DNA of 7,149 nucleotides from Desulfobacteraceae bacterium. Lineage in GTDB: Bacteria > Desulfobacterota > DSM-4660 > Desulfatiglandales > Desulfatiglandaceae. Position 1 is the stretch's first letter. The number at the start of each line of letters is the position of its first letter. The DNA lies in assembly GCA_030642205.1 (NCBI GenBank), contig DAOWOF010000119.1:1-7149 (forward strand), read 5' to 3'. The notes beneath the pieces are model-generated. The model made no database searches. It saw only the letters and a program-made list of their open reading frames with translations, and was not told where the DNA came from. This document shows positions 1 to 5,286 of the stretch, one piece after another. The position numbers were made by a program, and so were the translations under genes.

Positions 1-215
1 AGGCTATATCGAATATCCAGGGCATAAGCATGATACAATTGTCAAAACACTTGAAAATATCTCAGCCTACAGCAAGTCAGTCCGTGACCCGTGGTGAAAA
101 AATTGCAAAGGAAGACAAATTAAAACTATTGAAAAACCAGTACTCAACATATCAAATAACGTCCCTCCCCCGCATTACGCAGGCAAGTTGCGGGATGACA
201 GAGAAAATGATTTGA
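1..215 (+). CDS. REP-associated (Y1/IS200-like) transposase, C-terminal end, partial
   Basis: The frame is open from the left window edge to a TGA at 213-215, so this is the 3' end of a gene that starts outside the window; the ATG at 30 is probably an internal Met. About 45 residues read as a small helix-turn-helix module (LSKHLKISQPTASQSV, then TRGEKIAKEDKLKLL). From memory of the family, this resembles the DNA-binding tail after the Y1 HUH-tyrosine domain in REP-associated tyrosine transposases, where a 'SVxRGEKxA' segment recurs. The catalytic HUH motif and Tyr are not in view, so the activity cannot be judged. The last 20 or so codons run through a palindrome at 169-194 and look like read-through into a repeat rather than conserved protein. 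The gene converges on the lipoprotein gene with a 7-bp gap. An alternative is a fragment of another HTH protein. Confidence 0.68.
   Translation, partial: AISNIQGISMIQLSKHLKISQPTASQSVTRGEKIAKEDKLKLLKNQYSTYQITSLPRITQASCGMTEKMI
161..199. repeat. REP-like palindrome at the end of the transposase gene
   Basis: CCCGCA at 169-174 pairs with TGCGGG at 189-194 around a 14-base loop. An outer GTC (161-163) and GAC (197-199) extend the symmetry imperfectly. GC-rich hairpins of this kind directly beside a REP-type transposase gene are the usual substrate of that enzyme family. The palindrome lies between two convergent genes. No U-run follows it on either strand, so it is a poor intrinsic terminator, though it could protect 3' mRNA ends. 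Confidence 0.5.
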
Positions 216-222
216 GGTGACT

Positions 223-942
223 TTAGGGTATTGTTTTTATTGAGATCTGAAAGGATTCAGCCAGGTCGTCATCGATACTTTTATAATTCCAAGTAAGGGT
301 CCCTTCACCTGACCTTATTATATCAAATACATATCGTCTTATACCGCCACAACCAACCATTCCTGGAGGACATTCATCAGGGATATAGTTATCTGTTACT
401 TCACCTGTTATTTTATCTCCTGTTATTTCCGGCCCGCTCCACGAATACCCTGTTGTTTGGTTGGCATGTAATTCAATTCCAACTGTAGAGCCTAATGGAA
501 GATCCACCTTTGTGCCATTATCTTTATGATCCAAAGAGATTATTGATTTGCATATCAGGGTAATGGAAAATTGTTTATCAATGTCTTTGGCTGTGTCTAT
601 ATAACTCCAGGTAAGGATTTCCTTGCCAGGATTTATTATATCAAATACATATTGTCTTATACCGCCACAACCAACCATTCCTGGAGGACATTCATCAGGG
701 ATATAATTATCTGTTACTTTACCTATTATTTTATCTCCTGTTGTACTTGGTCCAATCCATAAATAGCCGGTTGTTTGATTTGACTTTAATTCCACTTCAA
801 CCGTAGTATCCATTGATACAGCCACTTCAAACTCATTATCTTCTTCTGTCAAAATAATACAGGTGCCATCACAACCTGTTAGAAAAAACAGTAAGGATCC
901 CAGGATAAGTAAAAGTAATATATTTTTATTATAAGGCATCAT
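223..942 (-). CDS. Lipoprotein with two tandem chagasin-like (inhibitor I42) domains
   Basis: The preferred start is the ATG at 942 (239 residues). It has GGAGA 10 bases upstream and gives a short classical lipoprotein signal: MMPYNK, a hydrophobic run, then the lipobox LTGC with Cys24. The longer TTG start at 1005 would lie inside the promoter and add 21 unneeded residues. Asp follows the Cys, which in enterobacterial Lol sorting favours retention in the inner membrane; whether that rule holds here is unknown. Two domains of about 100 residues repeat with a 106-residue offset. Each has NQTTGY (residues 55-60 and 161-166), matching the NPTTGY/F loop of chagasin-family cysteine-peptidase inhibitors, and a GCGG matching the GxGG loop. 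The third family loop, RPW, is not visible; TWSY and TWNY are followed by acidic residues instead. Each domain also has a Cys pair (ECPPGMVGC) that could form a disulfide. The likely role is a membrane-anchored peptidase inhibitor or binding protein outside the cytoplasm; the target is unknown. No neighbouring peptidase is in view. Confidence 0.8.
   Translation of the reverse strand: MMPYNKNILLLLILGSLLFFLTGCDGTCIILTEEDNEFEVAVSMDTTVEVELKSNQTTGYLWIGPSTTGDKIIGKVTDNYIPDECPPGMVGCGGIRQYVFDIINPGKEILTWSYIDTAKDIDKQFSITLICKSIISLDHKDNGTKVDLPLGSTVGIELHANQTTGYSWSGPEITGDKITGEVTDNYIPDECPPGMVGCGGIRRYVFDIIRSGEGTLTWNYKSIDDDLAESFQISIKTIP
315..424. repeat. Intragenic direct repeat, copy A (second inhibitor domain)
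   Basis: This 110-bp block matches 633-742 at a constant offset of 318 bp with four differences by hand count (positions 335, 388, 402 and 407). It encodes the segment from GDKITGEV to YVFDII in the C-terminal domain, including the Cys pair and GCGG loop. Sequence on both sides is clearly less similar between the two domains. Confidence 0.85.
633..742. repeat. Intragenic direct repeat, copy B (first inhibitor domain)
   Basis: This is the partner of 315-424 and encodes the corresponding segment of the N-terminal domain (GDKIIGKV to YVFDII). Three of the four differences between copies change an amino acid (Ile/Thr, Lys/Glu, Gln/Arg) and one is silent. Confidence 0.85.
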
Positions 943-952
943 TTTTTTAGTG

Positions 953-957
953 TCTCC
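953..957 (-). promoter_or_regulatory. Ribosome binding site deciding the lipoprotein start
   Basis: On the minus strand GGAGA lies 10 bases before the ATG at 942. No comparable purine run precedes the TTG at 1005, whose upstream sequence is pyrimidine-mixed (ACATCGCAACTCTAA). This is the main reason for the shorter protein. Confidence 0.6.
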
Positions 958-994
958 ATTAATGCGTGTCTCTTTAAAATAGTTAGGCCTTATT

Positions 995-1023
995 AAATTA
1001 TTCAATTAGAGTTGCGATGTCAA
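995..1023 (-). promoter_or_regulatory. Candidate sigma-70 promoter for the lipoprotein gene
   Basis: On the minus strand a perfect -35 TTGACA (1023-1018) is followed after 17 bases by TAATTT (1000-995), a weak -10 with 3 of 6 consensus bases. Transcription would begin near 988, leaving a leader of about 45 bases to the ATG at 942. The position fits the short start and would exclude the TTG at 1005 from use. Confidence 0.4.
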
Positions 1024-1038
1024 CAATACTTTTAAGTT

Positions 1039-1057
1039 CCGGATATACGATATCCGG
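1039..1057. promoter_or_regulatory. 19-bp palindrome upstream of the lipoprotein promoter
   Basis: CCGGATA (1039-1045) and TATCCGG (1051-1057) are perfect inverted arms around TACGA. The site is about 16 bp upstream of the candidate -35 for the leftward lipoprotein gene, where an activator or repressor dimer could bind. No regulator gene for it is in the window: the receiver protein next door has no DNA-binding domain. It could also be a chance palindrome. Confidence 0.35.
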
Positions 1058-1121
1058 TTAAATTGACTTCATACAACTTTTGTACCAAGATACTATATTC
1101 TGTTTATGAAAGCGATAAAAG

Positions 1122-1150
1122 TTGACTTGCTTTTATAAGCAATTTATAAA
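1122..1150 (+). promoter_or_regulatory. Near-consensus sigma-70 promoter of the two-component operon
   Basis: TTGACT (1122-1127), a 17-base spacer and TATAAA (1145-1150) each match consensus at 5 of 6 positions. Transcription would start near 1157 and run rightward toward the response regulator at 1430. An inverted repeat, TTGCTT-TTAT-AAGCAA (1127-1142), fills most of the spacer, a typical place for an operator. The MITE-like element starts only about 14 bp past the predicted start of transcription. Confidence 0.5.
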
Positions 1151-1170
1151 AGATAAATGTAGATTCTAGC

Positions 1171-1345
1171 CTAGTATCGTGTCATGTACCAAGTGTTTGA
1201 TGTGTAAGAAAGTAGAACACCTCCAATAACATTCCCTTTGAATGCGGGAATCCAGTATTCCTGCCTACTTCGGTGCTTCCGGATTTTCGCATTCAAAGAG
1301 AATGACTGACATCTTTATGACATTGCATAAATAACGCGACACTAG
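1171..1345. mobile_element. MITE-like element with terminal inverted repeats
   Basis: The ends are CTAGTATCGTGTCAT (1171-1185) and ATAACGCGACACTAG (1331-1345), which are inverted copies matching at 12 of 15 positions. The outer CTAG at each end may be a 4-bp target duplication; because it is palindromic, it could equally be part of the terminal repeat. The 175-bp element carries no ORF and has a large hairpin at 1230-1304 in its middle. It would depend on a transposase elsewhere. It sits in the 5' leader of the response regulator gene. The two halves outside the hairpin are not otherwise alike, so an assembly of two nested repeats is possible. Confidence 0.5.
1230..1304. repeat. Long imperfect hairpin (REP-type palindrome) inside the MITE
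   Basis: Arms of 26 bases (1230-1255 and 1279-1304) match at 22 positions, and two of the mismatches are G-U wobbles in RNA. The loop is 23 bases. The sequence has the CATTCCC/GGGAATCCAG character of dispersed bacterial REP-type repeats. Like the palindrome at 161-199 it ends in ATGAC, and the two share AATGCGGG on opposite strands, so they may belong to one broad repeat class. In a transcript from the promoter at 1122 this would form a very stable leader hairpin. Confidence 0.6.
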
Positions 1346-1414
1346 AAGGTTTTAATTTAGGGCTATAGCTCCTTAAACGGTACAAAATATTTTTCATTAA
1401 ATTATATCAAGGAT

Positions 1415-1425
1415 GGAGCATAGGA
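1415..1425 (+). promoter_or_regulatory. Ribosome binding site region of the response regulator
   Basis: Two purine-rich candidates precede the ATG at 1430: GGAG at 1415-1418 (11-base spacing) and AGGA at 1422-1425 (4-base spacing). Neither has ideal spacing, but together they support this start. Confidence 0.5.
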
Positions 1426-1429
1426 AAGT

Positions 1430-1837
1430 ATGGTTAACTCAAAAAAAATATTAATAGTGGATGATGATTCTGATGTCGTTTTGTTTATAGCGACCGTACT
1501 GAAAGATAATGGCTATCAAACGATTGAAGCTAAAGACGGTTTAGAAGGCCTCGATATGGCAATAGCACATCACCCTGATTTGATACTATTAGATTTGATG
1601 ATGCCCCAAAAAAGCGGTATTTCTCTTTTAAATGACTTGAAAGAAAACCGCAATCTCTCCTCAATTCCGATTATTATGGTTACTGGTGTGTCAGGCGAAA
1701 CAGGCATTGATCTGGAAACTTTTTTTGAAACAAGAGCCAAATCTCAAGAAACTAATTTCTCTATCAAGCCTGATGGCTATCTTGAAAAGCCAATCGATAT
1801 CAACAAACTTCTAAATTTGATTAAAGAATCAATTTAA
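1430..1837 (+). CDS. Stand-alone response regulator receiver protein
   Basis: This 135-residue protein is a single CheY-like receiver domain with no output domain. Visible signature residues are the acidic pocket Asp11-Asp13 (LIVDDDSD), the phospho-acceptor Asp55 (LILLDLMMP), Thr85 (VTG) and Lys120-Pro121 (LEKPID). The distance from Thr85 to Lys120 is 35 residues against 22 in CheY (Thr87 to Lys109), so about 13 residues are added in the segment around alpha4 (from SGETGIDLETFF to SIKPDGY). That face commonly carries receiver interactions, which suggests a particular partner. The kinase gene begins 6 bases downstream and is the obvious cognate. As the receiver cannot bind DNA itself, it probably acts by protein contact, as a phosphate sink, or as a relay to a protein encoded elsewhere. 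The start is supported by purine-rich sequence at 1415-1425. Confidence 0.9.
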   Translation: MVNSKKILIVDDDSDVVLFIATVLKDNGYQTIEAKDGLEGLDMAIAHHPDLILLDLMMPQKSGISLLNDLKENRNLSSIPIIMVTGVSGETGIDLETFFETRAKSQETNFSIKPDGYLEKPIDINKLLNLIKESI

Positions 1838-1843
1838 TAAAAA

Positions 1844-4165
1844 ATGCGTGCATATAATGTAGTTATTATCGGTGGAAGACAGGAATGTGTAACCATTATG
1901 GATCTCATTACCATGGATCGGCTGCGTCAGCTTCAGATGCGTCTTGTCGGGGTTGCCGATACGGACCCACTGGCCCCGGGCGTAAAAAAAGCTGAATCAT
2001 TGGGAATCTTTACAACTAATGACTATCGGGATCTTCTTGGTATTCAGCGACTTGATATGATTATTGATCTTACTGGCAAGGAAGAGATCAACCAGGCAAT
2101 TCAACGGAACAAGCCACCCCGGGTTCAGCTTATTAACCATGCTGTGGCCAGGCTGTTCTGGGATTTTTTAAGTCTGGAGGAAGAAAGGTATCATGTTGAA
2201 AAAGACCTAAAAAAATCACAGAACAAATATAAACATCTCTTTGATAATGCCAGGGAAGGTCTGGCACTTTTTAATAAACAGGGCGTTATTATAGAGTGTA
2301 ATTTCAGTTTGGCCCGGATGCTTGGATATTCCAAAGAGGAATTAGAGCAAAAAAAGGTCTCGGATCTATGCATAAAGCTGTCAGAAGAGCTATTAAAATG
2401 CAACGGCAGGAAAATGGATGAATTTGCTTTTACCGGCATAGAGATGGATTTCATTCGAAAAGACGGCAGCTTATTGCCTGTAGAATTGGATTCCACCTGG
2501 TTTTCTGATGAAAAATTATATCAGGTCATGCTCAAGGATATTACCTTCAAAAAACGACTGGAAGATGCTAGAAAAAATTATTCCAAAAGGTTGAAAAAGG
2601 AGGTGGCAAAAAGGACAGGGGAATTAATTGCTTCAGAAAAGGAAATGGTCAAACAGAGACGTACTGCTGAGGGGATTATTCATGGTTCTCCGATTCCTAT
2701 GATGGTCCTTGACAATGACCATAAGATTATTTATTGGAACAAGGCCTGTGAGGAGCTGACAGGCTTTCATAGCCAGGATATGATTGGAACAGATCGACAA
2801 TGGGCTCCTTTTTATCCAAAAAAACGGCCTGTTTTATCAGATCTGGTTGTTGATGATGATAAAGAGGCAATAAAGTATCTTTATAAGAATATGCATTTAA
2901 AAAAGAGTCCTTTTATTGAGGGGGCCTATGAAGCAGAACATTTTTTTAAACATTTAGGCGAGACTGGCACACATATTCATATACATGTAACTCCTATCAG
3001 GGATGAAAAAGGTGGTGTGCAAGGCGCCATTGTAACATTTCAGGATATCTCGGAACGTGTAAAAATGCTCCAGGAAATTAAACAGAGGGAGGATTTTGTA
3101 CAAAATCTGATTCAAAATTCTATTGACGGTATCGTGGCAATCAATGAAAGAGGTGAAATTGAGATTTGCAATCCTGGAGTGGGAAAGATTCTGGGATATG
3201 ATCCGGCTGAAATAGCAGGTAAGATGAGTTATCAGGATATCCTTTCAGAACAAACTGCGTCACCCATTAAAAAAGCATTTTATGCCGATGAATTTGGCCC
3301 TCATGGAAAGATTGTTAATATGGAAGCAAAGGTCCCCAATAAGAATAAAGAGCTTATTCCTGTCCGGTTTTCAGGGACTCTACTGTATGAGAATGAAAAA
3401 GAAATAGGAAGTGTGCTTTTTATTCAAGACCTGAGACAAATCCAGCAGCTTCAGAAAGAGAAAAGACAGGCTCAGAGGATGGCTGCTATTGGCCGGACTG
3501 TCGCTGGACTGGCACATTATATTAAAAATATTCTAACAGGACTTCAGGGTGCATCTTACCTCGTAAAGTCCGGGACTACAAAAGTCGATCCTGTCCTTAT
3601 AGAAAAAGGGTTGTCCATGATGGACAAGAATATTATCCAGATAAACCAGATTGTTAAAGATATGCTGATCTATTCGGCAGACAAAAGCCCTGACTATCAG
3701 TCTGTTGATCCTGTTTGTCTGATGAAAGAGGTGATTGAATTAATGTCAGAGCGTGCTAAATTAACTGGAGTTATGATTAATTTTGACCATGAATCATATG
3801 TTGGCGAAGTTAAAATAAATAAAATGGCCATGCATCACTGTTTATTAAATATTCTAAGTAATGCTATTGATGCCTGTACCCTGAAAGGCATTCTTGATGG
3901 CCAGGGGCAGGTCAATATTTGTGTTGATCGTCCTGACGGGTGGGCAGTAAGATTTCTGATCTCTGATAATGGAATTGGCATGAACAAGAAGATTCAGAAT
4001 AAATTATTTACCGATTTCTTTACAACAAAAGGTTATAAAGGAACAGGTCTTGGTCTCCCCGTGACCAAAAAGATAGTCCATGACCATGGTGGAGAACTGA
4101 CTTTTCAGTCAAAGGAGGGCAGTGGAACAACTTTTTTTATTACTTTGCCTTTTAATAAAAATTAA
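1844..4165 (+). CDS. Soluble multi-PAS sensor histidine kinase with Rossmann-like N-terminal domain
   Basis: This 773-residue protein has no transmembrane segment, so it should sense something in the cytoplasm. Domain order: a Rossmann-like module (about 1-110) resembling the N-terminal half of NAD-binding Gfo/Idh/MocA-type folds (VVIIGG, LVGVADTD, LDMIIDLTG); PAS1 (about 125-240); a charged coiled coil (about 236-275); PAS2 (about 275-405) with the long APFYPKKRP-type insertion; PAS3 (about 415-530); HisKA with His558; and HATPase_c. ATP-binding motifs are complete: N-box N669/N673 (NILSNAIDA), G1 DNGIGM (708-713), an F-box-like DFF (724-726) and G2 GTGLGL (733-738). The H-box reads GLAHYIKN, with Tyr in place of the usual Glu/Asp after His. 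There is no receiver domain; the receiver is the protein encoded 6 bases upstream. No Shine-Dalgarno sequence is visible in the AATTTAATAAAAA before the ATG, so translation is probably coupled to the receiver gene. The signal is not known. Confidence 0.92.
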   Translation: MRAYNVVIIGGRQECVTIMDLITMDRLRQLQMRLVGVADTDPLAPGVKKAESLGIFTTNDYRDLLGIQRLDMIIDLTGKEEINQAIQRNKPPRVQLINHAVARLFWDFLSLEEERYHVEKDLKKSQNKYKHLFDNAREGLALFNKQGVIIECNFSLARMLGYSKEELEQKKVSDLCIKLSEELLKCNGRKMDEFAFTGIEMDFIRKDGSLLPVELDSTWFSDEKLYQVMLKDITFKKRLEDARKNYSKRLKKEVAKRTGELIASEKEMVKQRRTAEGIIHGSPIPMMVLDNDHKIIYWNKACEELTGFHSQDMIGTDRQWAPFYPKKRPVLSDLVVDDDKEAIKYLYKNMHLKKSPFIEGAYEAEHFFKHLGETGTHIHIHVTPIRDEKGGVQGAIVTFQDISERVKMLQEIKQREDFVQNLIQNSIDGIVAINERGEIEICNPGVGKILGYDPAEIAGKMSYQDILSEQTASPIKKAFYADEFGPHGKIVNMEAKVPNKNKELIPVRFSGTLLYENEKEIGSVLFIQDLRQIQQLQKEKRQAQRMAAIGRTVAGLAHYIKNILTGLQGASYLVKSGTTKVDPVLIEKGLSMMDKNIIQINQIVKDMLIYSADKSPDYQSVDPVCLMKEVIELMSERAKLTGVMINFDHESYVGEVKINKMAMHHCLLNILSNAIDACTLKGILDGQGQVNICVDRPDGWAVRFLISDNGIGMNKKIQNKLFTDFFTTKGYKGTGLGLPVTKKIVHDHGGELTFQSKEGSGTTFFITLPFNKN

Positions 4166-5274
4166 AACATAAGGGGGAGTTGATCTGCTACTAAAAAGCC
4201 TTTCCTTGTTGGCGTCAATCGGCCTTTTTCCAGCTTTATAAAACCTTTTTTCTCAAGTCCTGATAATATCGCCCTGTTTTGTTGATCATGAGAAATCAGG
4301 TTTATTTCAATCCCTGCCCTGGTTCTTAAACCCAGAAAAATATGTTCCAGTCTTAATTGATCATCAGTTAAATCTTCAGAAATTTCAACAGGCAGTTGCC
4401 CGTCATCAAGCAGATCACAATATTGTTTAACAGAGGATATATTCCACCAGCGGGATTTATTATTAAAGGAATGAGCTCCAGGGCCTAAACCCAGGTAAGG
4501 TATATGTTGCCAATATTTTTGATTATGACGTGAAAAAAAACGATTATTTCTCGCGAAACTCGATATTTCATAATGTTTATAGCCATGTCCTTCCAGAAAT
4601 TCGGATGTGAAAAGAAAAAAAGATGCCTCATCATCCTGGCTTAATATCTTGAGCAATCCTTTATCTTTTTTTCTTTTAAAAGGAGTCCCGTTGGCTATGG
4701 TCAGCTGATAGCATGAAAGATGTTCCGGTTCAAATGACAGTGCTTGTTCTAAAGTCTTTTTCCATGTATTCAAGGTCTGCTCTTTAAAACCGTATATAAG
4801 GTCAAGGCTAATATTTTTATAGCCGAAAGACCTGAGAATATGGATAGATTTTTTTATATCCTTGACAGTATGCTTTCGTCCCAAAAAGGTAAGCAGCTTA
4901 TCTTCAAATGACTGGGCGCCTACACTGATTCTATTAAATCCCAGCCCCTTAAGGCTTTTAATTTTATCATGGTTTAAATCACAGGGATTAGCCTCAATGG
5001 TGGTTTCACAGTTTTTGGCAAAATCAAAATTGGCAAAAAGAGTTTCAAGGATGGTTTCAATCTGCATTGGATCCAGCAGGCTAGGTGTGCCTCCGCCCAG
5101 ATACAGGCTGTCAAATTGAGTAAATTGTCCTTTATAATAGATTATCTCTTTTTTAAGGGCATCCAGCCATCTTTGAATAAAAGATTTGGAGACAATGGAA
5201 TAAAAATCACAATAGGGGCATTTTGACCGACAAAAGGGTATATGAATATACAGGCCTGGATGAGGCGGCGGCAT
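4162..5274 (-). CDS. hemW: Radical SAM haem chaperone HemW
   Basis: HemW binds a 4Fe-4S cluster and haem and is thought to deliver haem to target haemoproteins. It is often misannotated as oxygen-independent coproporphyrinogen oxidase. At 370 residues it has the usual length. The radical SAM cluster motif is C15-x3-C19-x2-C22 (CRSKCPYCDF), followed by DF rather than the extra Cys of true HemN. GGGTPS (60-65) is the SAM-binding glycine motif, and HNQKYW (250-255) fits the HNxxYW motif proposed for haem binding in HemW. LGLGPGAHSF follows as in the family. The ATG lies 12 bases after the lepA stop, so the two are probably one transcript. The ribosome site is weak (GAGA overlapping the region of the lepA stop). 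At its 3' end the TAA overlaps the TAA of the kinase gene on the other strand. Confidence 0.95.
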   Translation of the reverse strand: MPPPHPGLYIHIPFCRSKCPYCDFYSIVSKSFIQRWLDALKKEIIYYKGQFTQFDSLYLGGGTPSLLDPMQIETILETLFANFDFAKNCETTIEANPCDLNHDKIKSLKGLGFNRISVGAQSFEDKLLTFLGRKHTVKDIKKSIHILRSFGYKNISLDLIYGFKEQTLNTWKKTLEQALSFEPEHLSCYQLTIANGTPFKRKKDKGLLKILSQDDEASFFLFTSEFLEGHGYKHYEISSFARNNRFFSRHNQKYWQHIPYLGLGPGAHSFNNKSRWWNISSVKQYCDLLDDGQLPVEISEDLTDDQLRLEHIFLGLRTRAGIEINLISHDQQNRAILSGLEKKGFIKLEKGRLTPTRKGFLVADQLPLMF

Positions 5275-5286
5275 TAAATATGATCT

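Larger units (their letters stand above)
943..1429. other. Divergent intergenic region with promoters and a repeat insertion
   Basis: This 487-bp non-coding stretch separates the leftward lipoprotein gene from the rightward signalling operon. In order it holds the lipoprotein leader and candidate promoter, a 19-bp palindrome, a strong rightward promoter (1122-1150), a MITE-like element (1171-1345) and the remaining AT-rich leader of the response regulator gene. No convincing ORF, tRNA or structured RNA class was recognised in it. Confidence 0.7.

Noticed and set aside
571..762. Open frames opposite the lipoprotein, kinase, hemW and lepA genes
   Set aside because: These are antisense or out-of-frame to well-supported genes, show no recognisable domain and have low-complexity or atypical composition.
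943..1005. Longer start of the lipoprotein at a TTG codon (position 1005)
   Set aside because: No ribosome site precedes it, it adds 21 polar residues before the signal peptide, and it lies inside the candidate promoter; the ATG at 942 has GGAGA and gives a classical lipoprotein signal.
1063..1099. Second TTGACT on the plus strand as a promoter
   Set aside because: The nearest -10-like sequences (TACTAT, TATATT) are 22 or more bases away, too far for a sigma-70 spacer.
1356..1377. Weak symmetry around GCTATAGC upstream of the receiver gene
   Set aside because: Only the 8-bp core is perfect; outer arms need a shift, and no promoter element is clearly placed around it.
4193..4229. Possible terminator hairpin (AAAAAGCC / GGCCTTTTT) near the kinase-hemW junction
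   Set aside because: The loop is 20 bases, the stem has a bulge and is mostly A-T, and it lies inside the hemW coding region, where it would cut the hemW message short on the minus strand.
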